The notes beneath the pieces were generated by a model, which worked only from the letters and a program-made list of their open reading frames with translations, did not search any database and had not been told where the DNA came from. DNA of 64,000 nucleotides from Myxocyprinus asiaticus (lineage: Eukaryota; Chordata; Actinopteri; Cypriniformes; Catostomidae), in assembly GCF_019703515.2 (NCBI RefSeq), contig NC_059365.1:41436501-41500500 (forward strand), written 5' to 3'. Numbering within the stretch: the first letter of the stretch is position 1; each line of letters starts with the position of its first letter. Shown piece after piece: positions 12,701 through 24,057 of the stretch. The position numbers and the translations under genes are program-made.

Positions 12701-14080
12701 ACTTGTTCCCAGCTCATATTGGTGGGAAAAGCGAAAGGGCTGCATTAGGGAAACAGGTGTTTTTTTGTTTTGTTTTTTCTGCCTAGGCCCTCTCGATGGA
12801 TTGGGAAAAAACACTGCATACTGTACGTCTTAAGTTGTGTTGCGACATGGCAGTCTTGTGGCACGTTGTTAACAACAGCAATGAAGTGATCAGCTTCACG
12901 CCGCAAATAAGGTCCCGGCACACAATAGCGGGGAAAGCGAGAGGGCTGCTAGGCGACATGGAGGCCCCTAAAATCTCTGTGTTGCGACCTGACCTATTAA
13001 ATTTTGATGTTTGAAATAAATGATTGGAAACAAAATAATTATTCTATGTCTTATATTTGTCGCACCAGGTCAGACATGATTGTAAGCATTATGTAACATT
13101 ATTGCAAAAACTTACACTTCAAAACTCTTAAAAAACAAAAAACAAATGCTACACTTTGAAAAATAAAAGTTTGATAACATATAAATATATATCTAAATGC
13201 ATAATTTGTGATACAATTTAGAATTACTTCACAGTAGTTGGCTGCATAGAACACTGCACAGAACACTCTATCTTGCATATGGCTCATTCTACTGTATAAT
13301 TGGGGGTACATTTCATGTCAACAAAAAAGTACAAAAACAAAATGCTTTCTCAATAAAACAACAACTGGTTTAAGTTAATATATTTGTTCAATGTAACATA
13401 TGTACTAGTTGCAAAGTTTATGCATTAAACACCTTTTTGATAGTTTTCCCTAGTGAGTTTGTCAACTATGTTACCGTCAAACTGCATGCCATTACAGACA
13501 CTTCATGCTACACTTCAAGTAACACACATAATTAAGGGTTCTTTTTTCTGTTCTGCCATATGTGCAGTAGTTCTTTTAAAATAATTTTAAGAATTGTATG
13601 TTTTTGCAGATATTCACATGATATATTTTTAGCACAGTCACTAGTGACAGTAAAACAAAAAATTCATAAACCTGCCTTAAATATAATTTTGGTAGTTTTA
13701 AGAGATGTTATGCTGAGATATTTTATGTTAAAACTCTAACCTTTGTGGATGTAAAATATACATTAAAGGATATCAACAGCAGCATTCTTGTTATTTGAAA
13801 CATAACAAAAATTAGCTGTAACATAGTTGACAGTGAATGTAAAATAGTTAAAAAAGCAGTATCCTGCTTTTTTCACAAAATAGAATGACACCATTTACAT
13901 AAGATGTCTGTTTTAACTTGCAAAGGAACAATATCTAGTTCATTTTGTAAAATCAATCAAATATCCCTTAATCCCTAATCATCATGATTCACATGCATGT
14001 ACGCACACACATGCATGAGTGCACACTCGCACCCTCAGTGTCCTCTGACACATACAGGCTTAAATTATATATATATATAT
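12701..14080. other. AT-rich non-coding interval with GTCAACTATGTTAC motifs
   Basis: No gene. The 14-mer GTCAACTATGTTAC occurs at 13,461-13,474 and in reverse at 13,818-13,831, and recurs beyond the Tc1 element at 15,735-15,748. The region 13,440-15,955 may be one older repeat into which the Tc1 element jumped. Confidence 0.5.
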
Positions 14081-14081
14081 A

Positions 14082-15662
14082 CAGGTGCATCTCAATAAAT
14101 TAGAATGTTGTGGAAAAGTTCATTTATTTCAGTAATTCAACTCAAATTGTGAAACTCGTGTATTAAATAAATTCAATGCACACAGACTGAAGTAGTTTAA
14201 ATCTTTGGTTCTTTTAATTGTGATGATTTTGGCTCACATTTAACAAAAACCCACCAATTCACTATCTCAAAAAATTAGAATATGGTGACATGCCAATCAG
14301 CTAATCAACTCAAAACACCTGCAAAGGTTTCCTGAGCCTTCAAAATGGTCTCTCAGTTTGGTTCACTAGGCTACACAATCATGGGGAAGACTGCTGATCT
14401 GACAGTTGTCCAGAAGACAATCACTGACACCCTTCACAAGGAGGGTAAGCCACAAACATTCATTGCCAAAGAAGCTGGCTGTTCACAGAGTGCTGTATCC
14501 AAGCAAGTTAATAGAGTTGAGTGGAAGGGAAAAAGTGTGGAAGAAAAAGATGCACAACCAACCGAGAGAACCGCAGCCTTATGATTGTCAAGCAAAATCG
14601 ATTCAAGAATTTGGATGAACTTCACAAGGAATGGACTGATGCTGGGGTCAAGGCATCAAGAGCCACCACACACAGACGTGTCAAGGAATTTGGCTACAGT
14701 TGTCGTATTCCTCTTGTTAAGCCACTCCTGAACCACAGACAACTTCAGAGGCGTCTTACCTGGGCTAAGGAGAAGAAGAACTGGACTGTTGCCCAGTGTT
14801 CCAAAGTCCTCTTTTCAGATGAGAGCAAGTTTTGTATTTCATTTGGAAACCAAGGTCCTAGAGTCTGGAGGAAGGGTGGAGAAGCTCATAGCCCAAGTTG
14901 CTTGAAGTCCAGGGTTAAGTTTCCACAGTCTGTGATGATTTGGGGTGCAATGTCATCTGCTGGTGTTGGTCCATTGTGTTTTTTGAAAACCAAAGTCACT
15001 GCACACGTTTACCAAGAAATTCTGGAGCACTTCATGCTTCCTTCTGCTGACCAGCTTTTTAAAGATGCTGATTTCATTTTCCAGCAGGATTTGGCACCTG
15101 CCCACACTGCCAAAAGCACCAAAAGTTGGTTAAATGACCATGGTGTTGGTGTGTTTGACTGGCCAGCAAACTCACCAGACCTGAACCCCATAGAGAATCT
15201 ATGGGGTATTGTCAAGAGGAAAATGAGAAACAAGAGACCAAAAAAATGCAGATGAGCTGAAGGCCACTGTCAAAGAAACCTGGGCTTCCATACCACCTCA
15301 GCAGTGCCACAAACTGATCACCTCCATGCCACGCCGAATTGAGGCAGTAATTAAAGCAAAAGGAGCCCCTACGAAGTATTGAGTACATATACAGTAAATG
15401 AACATACTTTCCAGAAGGCCAACCATTCACTAAAAATGTTTTTTTTATTGGTCTTATGATGTATTCTAATTTTTTGAGATAGTGAATTGGTGGGTTTTTG
15501 TTAAATGTGAGCCAAAATCATCACAATTAAAAGAACAAAAGACTTAAACTACTTCAGTCTGTGTGCACTGAATTTATTTAATACACGAGTTTCACAATTT
15601 GAGTTGAATTACTGAAATAAATGAACTTTTCCATGACATTCTAATTTATTGAGATGCACCTG
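14082..15662 (+). mobile_element. Tc1-like DNA transposon, full length, long inverted repeats
   Basis: A 1,581-bp element flanked by TA on both sides (14,080-14,081 and 15,663-15,664). The ends CAGGTGCATCTCAATAAAT and ATTTATTGAGATGCACCTG begin inverted repeats of about 205 bp (left to about 14,290, right from about 15,460), with the outer and inner repeated blocks typical of IR/DR-type Tc1 elements in fish. It contains one transposase gene, now frameshifted. The arms are still highly similar, so the copy is not very old. Confidence 0.92.
14345..15382 (+). pseudogene. Tc1 family DD34E transposase, frameshifted
   Basis: The product would bind the inverted repeats and cut and paste the element. 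The N-terminal helix-turn-helix (EAGCSQSAVSKQVN) is in one frame. After shifts around 14,505-14,530 the rest runs open from 14,521 to 15,255. The catalytic triad is complete: Asp in LFSDESKF, Asp in FQQDLAPAH and Glu in NPIENLWG, with 34 residues between the last two. A second shift occurs in an A run near 15,240-15,247. The true C-terminus continues in the next frame to the stop at 15,380-15,382 (GAPTKY end). The damage is light (about three indels), but the copy cannot make an intact protein. Confidence 0.9.
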
Positions 15663-16082
15663 TATATATAAAAACTGATCTATGGAAAATATTTCATTAT
15701 CATAAGTGGACATCAGTGGACACAGTAGGGTCGCGTCAACTATGTTACCTAAGATTTTACATTAAAGGGTAACTTAGCTGACATATAACATTGTTGATAA
15801 TTCTCCCATTTTGATTAATAATTTCAGTGGTAGGCCTTGCCTGGCAAACCATGTCATTTTCTTGATCAGGTTAACCTCAAATTTGAATATATATTTTATT
15901 TTAAATCATAAAAATATTGCAAAACATAACAATGTACCCAACATAGTTGACAATCGATTAACCTCTTAAACTCTGGTGCATTTTTGGGCTGCCATCCACA
16001 CTCAAATTTAAAAGGTCATCATTCACACATACTGTGGACTAATTGCCAAAATATGGTCTCATTTTTCAGAGAACCGGCAAAC

Positions 16083-16161
<79 letters not shown>

Positions 16162-16235
16162 TGTATGTGTTTATAATCTTATGATAAACAGATTCTTTTT
16201 TTTTTTTTGTCCTAACTTTGTAAGCTTGTAATTCT
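15663..16235. other. AT-rich non-coding interval with poly(A)-(TA)n tract
   Basis: It contains the third and fourth GTCAACTATGTTAC-type motifs (15,735-15,748 forward; 15,940-15,951 reverse) and an A run of about 30 followed directly by (TA)n at 16,082-16,154. No gene. Confidence 0.6.
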
Positions 16236-16383
16236 GGTTCCCCTTCTGTCACTCACTCTACGTTGTGTCGATGTAGTGACACTAGGGGTTGCTCTTGAGA
16301 GCCCCGATCACCTCAGATCTTTGAGAAAAGGCTAATGAGAATTGGCGAGTGGAATTTGCATGCCACTCCCCCGGACATATGGG

Positions 16384-16390
16384 TATAAAA
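16384..16390 (+). promoter_or_regulatory. TATA box of the DIRS element
   Basis: TATAAAA within GGGTATAAAAGGGAGC, about 150 bp into the element. The same string occurs at the matching place in the second copy (30,318-30,324), so it is probably the element's own promoter. Confidence 0.5.
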
Positions 16391-16680
16391 GGGAGCTGGA
16401 ATGCAGGATTCATTCAGATTTTTTCTTCGGAACTGAGTAGTTGTACTATCAGCGAGCTGAATACTACTGCTGTTCCATTCACCTCTTAAAAAGAGTATGC
16501 TGTTGGATATACGGTGCATTTCCAGCGGATTTCTCTCCTTCTGCACGACGAGTGCATATATCGCCCCTGGGCACTTCGACAGCACTAAAAGAGTGTATAT
16601 TCCTGCTAAAGAGTATATTTTCTCTATTAGAGCACACACGTTGATGTTGAACATCTTTTTAAAGACGCATCTTTTTAAAG

Positions 16681-18016
16681 ATGCCTTTCCGTCTTTGTGT
16701 GATTCCTGGATGCGGTCATTATCTCTCCGCCTCTGACGGCCATGGGCGCTACCTCACGTGTCTGGGCAGCGATCACACTGAGGGAGCGTTTGTGGATGGT
16801 TCATGTTCTCATTGCGAGGATATGACCATGGCAACGTTGCGGTCACAGCTTTCCTTCTTCCGAGGGAAAGTCACTCTAGCTGCCCCCCGCGCTGTGCCTT
16901 CTACCCACAGGTGTGAGGCCGGCCCGGCTGGCGCTGGAAGCGATTTGGGGAGTTCAATGGGCGCGGTCTCGCCGGGTAATTCCCCGTGGACCTCCCATTC
17001 CCCAGCACACTCGTTTGCTCCTGTCCAGTTCCGAAATGGCTGGCTTGACGTCTCTTTCGGGGCCTGCAAGCAGGATGAGTCTGCGATTGCTGCACTGGCG
17101 ATGATGTCGGATGCCGAGGACTCGATTGGACGGCCACCTTTGCGGCTTGATGATTGGTTCCTGGGTTCGGGGCGCCACTCACCCCCCCCCCCCCCCGGTT
17201 CCTTTCTTCCCAGAGGTGCTTGACGAACTCACGAGGTCATGGAGGGCACCTTTCGCTGCCCAAAACAGACTTCCGGGTTCGTCTGCTCTCACTACCCTCG
17301 ACGGCGGGGCAGTCCACGGGTACACGGAGGTCCCTCAGGTGGATCAGGCGGTTGCGATGCACCTGTGCCCGCAAAACGCCGCCACCTGGCGGGATTGTCC
17401 GATGCTCCCCTCCAGAGCCTGTAGGACTATGCCTTCTCTGATGGCCAAAGCCTACAGTGCCGCTGCACAGGCCACCTCTGCCCTGCATGCCATGGCCCTC
17501 CTGCAGGTACACCAGGCCAAGGCACTTAAAGAACTGCATTTGGGAAGTCCTGATCCCGATGTGCTGCAGAAGCAGCGTTCGGCAATCAACCTCGCCCTCC
17601 GGGCGACGAAGGTCATGGCGAGACCACTCGGGCAGGCGATATCCACCTTGGTGGTCCAGGAGCACCACCTGTGGCTGAATCTTGTCGAGATGAGAGACGC
17701 AGACAAAGCACGCTTTCTCAACGCGCCCATCTCCCAGATTGGACTTTTCGGCAACACCGCTGAGGACTTCACCCAGCAGTTCTTGGTGGTGAAGAAGCAG
17801 ACGGAGGCCATCCAGCACATCTTGCCCCGGCACGGCTCAAGATCCCGCACCCCGTCTGCTCGCCGAGGGTGTCCCCCTGCGGCAGCGAAAGCCCAGGCGG
17901 CTCCGCCTCAGCCCGAGCCTAGCTCTCAGCCCCAGCGTAGAGCCCCCAACAGGAAGCTGACGCTCTCTGTCTCTTGGGCCGGCACGAGGACCCAGAAGGC
18001 TCCTAAGTGCCCCTGA
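16681..18016 (+). pseudogene. DIRS gag-like ORF, one frameshift
   Basis: It would encode the structural protein of the retrotransposon. It starts at the ATG of MPFRLCVIPGCGHYLSAS, whose Cys/His-rich start (with CSHCEDM further on) may bind metal. It runs to a C homopolymer at about 17,181-17,197, where the frame shifts, and then continues to TGA at 18,014-18,016. The distal part carries the conserved DIRS gag block (EMRDADKARFLNAPISQIG, then LFGNTAEDF) and a basic, Pro/Ser-rich tail. The second copy (30,599 on) starts with the same residues. Confidence 0.75.
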
Positions 18017-18746
18017 GGTGGACAACTCAGGGAGTGAGATGTCTGCTACAGAACTGGTATCCAGACCACTCCATCCCCCGCTGGAGGTCCAGGAGGTATA
18101 TCCTTTGTTTCCTTTTCTTTTTTGTTTGCCACACCCCGAACGGGCTGTGGTACCCAAATTGTCAAAAAAAGAGCGGTTTCCTCGCTCCTTGGGTCACATA
18201 ATCGGTGTCCACGGCCGCTGTAGTCATGGGCACCAGACACCCCCCCGCCTCCGTGCACCCGGCCGCGCCATACCCCTGCCGTGAAGCCCCACCCCCAGGT
18301 ACGTCAGACGTGATCGTCTCCTTAGTGCCCCTCGCCCGGATCTTGGACGCGTGGCTAACGCTTTCCAACCCGTCGCGGTGGCTGGCCAGGACCAGCCGAC
18401 TCGGCTACGCGATTCAGTTCACCAGGCACCCACCCTGGTTCAGCGGTGTCCGTTTTACTTCAGTGCAGGGCATCTCTTTTCTTGGCATGGAGTTAGACTC
18501 GGTCTCAATAAGAGTGCGCCCCACAAGCGCGCACCCGCAGTCATTCAGGCAGAGGACAGCGGTTCCACTGAAACACTTTCAGAGGCTCCTGGTGCATATG
18601 AGACCGCTTCAGCACTGGCTTCAGACTCGAGTCCCGAGATGGGCATGGCGCCGCGGCACACATCGCGTAGCTATCACGCCACTCTGCCGCCACTTATTCA
18701 GCCCTTGGACAGACTCTTCTGACTCCACCCCCAGGTGGTCCATCTG
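18017..18746 (+). pseudogene. DIRS reverse transcriptase stump
   Basis: Only fragments of the RT remain: a start-like stretch after the gag stop, then LGYAIQFTRHPPWFSGVRFT and GISFLGMELDS near 18,400-18,510, spread over two frames. The catalytic core (xADD) is deleted. The sequence then jumps to the linker before the recombinase, so RNase H is also lost. No activity is possible. Confidence 0.7.
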
Positions 18747-19146
18747 ATTTGGAGTTGATCCGGCAAAGCACAGGTAGACCTGTTCGCTTCCCAGGAATCC
18801 TCCCATTGCCTGCTCTGGTATTCCCTGATGGGAGCCCCCCTCGGGACAGAAGCGCTGGCACCCAGCTGGCCCTGGGGGCTGCGCAAATATGCATTCCCCC
18901 CTGTGAGCCTTCTTGCACAGACCCTGTGCAAGGTCAGGGAGGACGAGGAACAAGTCACCCTCGTGGCCCCATACTGGCCCACTCACACTTGGTTCTCGGA
19001 CCTCACGCTCCTCGCGACAGCACCTCCCTGGCAGATTCTCCTGAAGAAGGACCTTCTTTCTCAGGGACGGGGCACCCTCTGGCATCCGTGCCTAGACCTC
19101 TGGAATCTCCATGTCTGGCGCCTGGACGGGACGTGGAAGGTCTAAG

Positions 19147-19845
19147 CGGTCTACCACCAGCAGTTGTAGACATGATCACTCAAGTCAGAGCTCCCTCTAC
19201 CAGGCAGCTTTATGCCCTAAAGTGGCGCTTATTCGCGAATTGGTGTTCTTCCCGAGCCAAAGACACCCAGAGATGTGCAGTCGGGTCAGTGCTCCCATTT
19301 TTGCAGGAGAGACTGGAGGGGTGTCTGTCCCCCTCCTTCTTGAAGGTTTATGTAGCCGCTATAGCGGCTCACCACGACACAGTCGACGGTAAGTCCCGTG
19401 GACAGCATGACCTGATCATCAGGTTCCTCAAAGGTGCCCGGAGGCTTAATCCTCCCAGGCCATGCCTCTTCCCCTCATGGGATCTCACCGTGGTCCTCCT
19501 GGGCCAGCTAGAGTCAGTCGAGCTGAAAGCCCTCTCCTTAGAGACGGCTCTCCTGATTGTGCTCACCTCCATAAGAGGGAGGGAGACCTGCAAGCATTCT
19601 CTGTCAGAGACACTTGCCTGGAGTTCGGTCTGGCAGATTCTCACGTGACCCTGAGACCCCAACCGGGCTATGTGCCCAAGGTTCCCACGACCCCCTTCAG
19701 GGATCAGGTGGTGAACCTGCAAGCGCTGCCCCGGGAGGAGGCAGACCCAGCCCTGTCGTTGCTATGTCCGGTGCATGCTTTGCGCACCTACTTGGATCGC
19801 ACGCAGAGCTTTAGATGCTCTGAGCAGCTCATTGTCTGCTTTTGT
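19147..19845 (+). pseudogene. DIRS tyrosine recombinase, frameshifted and truncated
   Basis: The core-binding domain begins LPPAVVDMITQVRAPSTRQL and continues with SFLKVYVAAIAAHHD. The frame breaks near 19,575, where the second copy has KRVGDLQAFSV. The other frame resumes with GDLQAFSVRDTCLEF and PKVPTTPFRDQVVNLQALP, and ends at SEQLIVCF. The HxxR and Tyr motifs lie beyond the truncation. Comparison with 31,922-32,863 makes the identification firm. Confidence 0.8.
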
Positions 19846-19874
19846 GATTTGTTTTGCATGCTTTTCCTTCTGGA

Positions 19875-20318
19875 TGACACACTCTAAAAAATGATCAATG
19901 ACTCCATTAAACTGAATTGGGTTTAACCCAGCCACTGTTTAAATATGGGACAGAACACACATTGGGCTAAACTAACCCAGCAAGTTGGGTTGTTCATTTT
20001 AACCAGGCAAATGGGTTATTTATTCAACCCAAATACTGGTTCATTTTTACTGGTATGCTGAGTTAATTTGATCTCATAAATGGGTTAATATTTTCAGATT
20101 GTTTTATCTTTAAAAAATATTGTAAAATAAACAACACCATAAAGAAATGTGTAAACATGATAGCTCCTTTATTTTGGATGAATATAAATACATGTGATAA
20201 GTACATTTAAACTCATTTTACAAACATTTTAATAAACAGCATGTAGAACAATAAAGTAGCATTTATAATTAATATTAAATACACTAGGCATTAAAAACAT
20301 TAAACACTTTTTGTATTA
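19875..20318. repeat. GGGTTTAACCCAGC-type dispersed repeat and AT-rich DNA
   Basis: Short related strings (GGGTTTAACCCAGC, CTAACCCAGCAAGTTGGGTT, GGTTATTTATTCAACCC) alternate in both orientations at 19,915-20,100, as in a common fish repeat beginning ACACTCTAAAAAATG. It abuts the broken end of the DIRS element. I could not fix its right end. Confidence 0.5.
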
Positions 20319-20975
20319 TTAAAAGGATAGTTCACGCCAAAATGAAAAATGTCTCATCTACTCACCCTCATCCCAGATGTGTATGACTTTCTCTGCTTCT
20401 AATTTTTTTTTTTGTTTTTTTTTTTTTGCTGACTATCTCAGCTTTGTTGGTCCATTCTATGCAAGTGATTAGTGGCCAGACCTTTGAAGCTCCAAAAAGT
20501 ACATAAGGGCAGCATGAAAGTAATCCATACAACTCCAGTGATTAAATCCATGTCTTCAAAATTGTTATGATAGATATGGGTGAGAAATAGATCAATATGT
20601 AATTTCTTACTCTAAATCACCACTTTCACACCTGAAACAAAAACTAAACAGGTGCCACATGTGACTTTTAGATATGAATGAAGATTTATAGTAAAAAAAT
20701 AAATAAAAAAAAGACATAAATATTGATCTGTTTTTCACTTTTCACCATTTCACAGTCATTTAACCACTGGAGTCGTATGGATACTTTTGTGCTGCATTTA
20801 TGTGCTGTTTGGAGCATCAAAGTTTTGGTCACCATTCAGTTGCATTGTATGGACCTACAGAGCTGAGATATTCTTCTAAAAATCTTAAGAAGAAAGTAAG
20901 ATGTACACATCTGGAATGGCATGAGAGGGAGTAAATGACGAGAGAATTTTCATTTTTGGGTGAACTTTCCTTTAA
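20319..20975. mobile_element. TTAA-flanked MITE (AAAGGATAGTTCAC ends)
   Basis: TTAA at 20,319-20,322 and 20,972-20,975 flank inverted ends: AAAGGATAGTTCAC on the left and GTGAACTTTCCTTT on the right. The interior includes TCCAGATGTGTA in inverted positions and the string TTTGAAGCTCCAAAAAGTAC. It is a very common teleost non-autonomous element. The TTAA target suggests a piggyBac or Kolobok-type transposase. A second copy lies at 54,584-55,428. Confidence 0.75.
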
Positions 20976-21785
20976 ATGTTACTTATAATTCTAGTGTCTA
21001 TTACTAGAAAACTATTTATGTAAGGAATTAATACAATCCATCAAATTAATTAAATTAAAATAAGAATGAAAAATGATCTATGTGCAGGCCTGTATTGTTG
21101 GATGTGGGGGAGGCTTTGACATCTCAGCCTGAGGTACTCCACCATATTTGTTCCAACCTGCAAAAATACAATAAGAAAGAAAAGCAAAAAGGTTAAAGAA
21201 ATATATCAACCCATAATGTTAGCAATCTAACAGTCATCAGAATGCTGGAAACATGGTTAATCAATGTAATGTTTCTGTGCAATAACAGGTTTGTTACAGT
21301 ATGTGGTTTTTCACACAAGTGTTTGCCTCACTGGTGATGGTTTTAAAGTACAAATAACTTATAATTCATAATTTATTTATCCATTAAGAGTTACATTATT
21401 TTTTCCCTGACATTTTTTTCTATATAAACTCAAATACATTTTCAGTGTTTACCATGCATACCAATGCTTTTCATGTGTTGGACAAAGCTCTGCATGATGC
21501 TTGCGTAAAGCGGTGTGTTGAAGCCCTGAAACCCGTGATGCGTGTTTTGTGAAATGACCTTCGTATCAGCGACGTACTGCTCGCATCCGGTGTAGACAGG
21601 GTGATACAGGGTATGAACTAAATTAATCATGTAGGTAATATGTTTTGGATACAAAACAGCAAATTTCGCCGAAATGTTCTGTCTCTGTATGAGCGCACGG
21701 TTGTTGATTGTTTTCCTTATTGTGTGCTCTTCTGTTTAGTCTGTGTTTCATGTTCAGAGCATGGTGCCTGGATCCTGACTCTTCG
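20976..21785. other. Non-coding interval
   Basis: AT-rich, no gene or identifiable element. Confidence 0.4.
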
Positions 21786-22257
21786 GTCTGATTCAGAATC
21801 AGAATCAGAATCAGCTTTATTGCCAAGTATGCTTACACATACAAGGAATTTGTCTTGGTGACAGGAGCTTCCAGTGTACAACAATACAAAAACAATACAA
21901 AACAGCAGCAAGACATAGATAATAATAAAAAATAAAAAATAGTTATACACATACATACATACACAGACACACACATACATACATACACACATACACATAC
22001 GTAGTGCAATCTAATACAAATCTGTTATGTACAGTGCAAATGTTTTTTTGTTTTTTTTTCAGAGGAATGAAATGGCAGAAGAGGTTGGATGTGTTGGACA
22101 AATATAAAAAAAGACTAAACTGTGTATTGCACATAGTTATTGCTCAATGGGTCAATTTAACTGTTCATGAGATGGATAGCCTGAGGGAACAAAACTGTTC
22201 CTGTGCCTGACGGTTCTGGTGCTCAGAGCTCTGAAGCGTCGGCCAGAAGGCAATAGT

Positions 22258-24057
22258 TCAAAAAGGTAGTGGGCAGGGTGAGTGGGGTCCAGAGTGATTT
22301 TTACAGCCTTTTTCCTCACTCTGAAAGTGTATATGGGGGGGGGGGGGGGCTAGGGTGCAACCAATAATCCTTTCAGCAGTCCGAATTGTCCTTTGTAGTC
22401 TTCTGATGTCTGATTTCATAGCTGAACCAAACCAGACAGTTATTGAAGTGTGGAGGACAGACTCAATGACTGCTGAGTAGAACTGTATCAGCAGCGCCTG
22501 TGGCAGGTTGAACTTCTTCAGCTTGCGGAGGAAGTACAACCTATGCTGGGCCTTTTACACAATAGAGTCAATGTGTGTCTCCCACTTCAGGTCCTGTGAG
22601 ATGGTAGTGCCCAGGAACCTGAATGACTCCACTGCTGCCACAGTGCTGTTTAGAATGGTGAGGGGGGTCAGTGTTGGGGTGTTCCTCCTAAAGTCCACAA
22701 TCATCTCTACCATTATGAGTGTGTTCAGCTCAAGGTTGTTTTGACTGCACCAGACAATCAGCTGTTCAACCTCCCTTCTGTATGCAGACTCATCGTCATC
22801 TCGGATGAGGCCAATGACAGTGGTGTTGTCTGCAAACTTCAGGAGCTTGACAGAGGGGTTCTTGGCGATGCAGCCATTGGTGTAGAGGGAGAAGTGTAGT
22901 GGGGAAAGCACACATCCCTGGGGGGCACCAGTGCAGATTGTACAGGTGCTGGAAGTGAGTTTTCCCTGTCTCACAAGCTGCTGCCTGTCCGTCAGAAAGC
23001 TGGTAATCCACTGATAGATAGACATGGGAACAGAGAGTTGGTGTAATTTATTCTGGAGTATAGCTGTGATGATGGTGTTGAAAGCTGAACTGAAGTCCAC
23101 AAAAAGGATCCTTGCATATGTCCCTGGTCTGTCCAGATGTTGCAGGATATGATGCAATCCCATGTTGACTGCATTATCCACAGACCTGTTTGCTCAATAA
23201 GCAAATTGAAGGGGATCTAGAAAGGGTCCAGTGATGTTCTTCAGGTGGGCCAACACCAGTCTCTCAAATGATTTCATGACCACAGACGTGGCGACAGGTC
23301 TGTAGTCATTAAGTCTTGTGATTTTTGGTTTCTTTGGGACAGGAATAATGATTGAGCATTTGAAGCAGCATGGGACTTCACACTGCTCCAATGATCTATT
23401 GAAGATCTGTGTGAAGATGGGGGCCAGCTGGTTATCACAGGATCGAAGACACGCTGATGAGACACCATCTGGGCCTGAAGCTTTCCTCGTCTTTTGTTTC
23501 CGAAAGCCATGGCTCACATCATCTTCACAGATCTTAAGTGCAGGTTGAGTAGCAGGAGGGGGGAGGAGGGGGGTTGCAGGAGGTGTTGGTGTTTGTGTGA
23601 AGTGAAGTTCAGATTGGGTGTGGGGTGTGAGATTGGGCCTTTCAAATCTGCAGTAGAACACATTCAGGTCGTCAGCCAGTTGTTGGTCCACCACAGGGTT
23701 GGGGGTAGGAGTCCTGTAATTTGTGAGTTGTTTCATGCCACTCCACAATGATGCAGGGTCGTTAGCTGAAAACTTGTTTTTCAGCTTCTCAGAGTATCTT
23801 CTTTTAGCCACTCTGATTTCCTTGTTCAGTGTGTTCCTGGCCTGATTGTACATGAATTTATCCCCACCTCTGTAAGCATCTTCTTTGGCCTGACAAAGCT
23901 GCCTGAGTTCTGCTGTAAACCATGGTTTGTCATTGTTGAATGTTAAATAAGTCCTAGAAGGAATGCACATATCCTCACAGAAACTGATACATGATGTAAC
24001 AGTATCTGTGAGCTCATCCAGGTCTGTGGCTGCAGCCTCAAAAACACTCCAATCCAT
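22258..24057 (-). pseudogene. LINE reverse transcriptase, several frameshifts, catalytic Asp lost
   Basis: Segments on the minus strand: a linker and RT start (23,194-24,057) with KASGPDGVSSACLR, PVPKKPKITRLNDYRPVA and DPLQFAY; RT core (22,555-23,181) with ILFVDFSSAFNTI (motif A) and [18 protein letters not shown] (motif B). Motif C reads FADNTTVIG instead of FADD, so the second catalytic Asp is Asn. The C-terminal part (22,258-22,539) contains RTAERIIGCTL and is broken by a 15-base G run (plus strand, 22,335-22,349). Confidence 0.85.

Larger units (their letters stand above)
16236..19845 (+). mobile_element. DIRS-type retrotransposon, 3'-truncated and internally deleted
   Basis: The left terminal repeat starts near TTCCCCTTCTGTCACTCACT and shares the block GATGTAGTGACACTAGGGG with the DIRS copy at 30.2-33.4 kb. 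In order: TATA box, gag (frameshifted), a reverse transcriptase stump, no RNase H, and the first two thirds of the tyrosine recombinase. It breaks off at about 19,845, just before the recombinase HxxR and Tyr motifs, against an unrelated repeat carrying GGGTTTAACCCA-like strings. The right inverted repeat is absent. Confidence 0.85.

Noticed and set aside
14521..15255. 244-residue frame as a domesticated transposase
   Set aside because: It lies between intact inverted repeats and TA duplications, and lacks its start and end because of frameshifts. It is an ordinary Tc1 copy.
16681..17223. 180-residue frame as a host gene
   Set aside because: The same N-terminus recurs in the second DIRS element and lies downstream of the same terminal repeat and TATA box, so it is DIRS gag.
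17237..17833. 198-residue minus-strand frame
   Set aside because: It is the antisense shadow of the DIRS gag and has no domain of its own.
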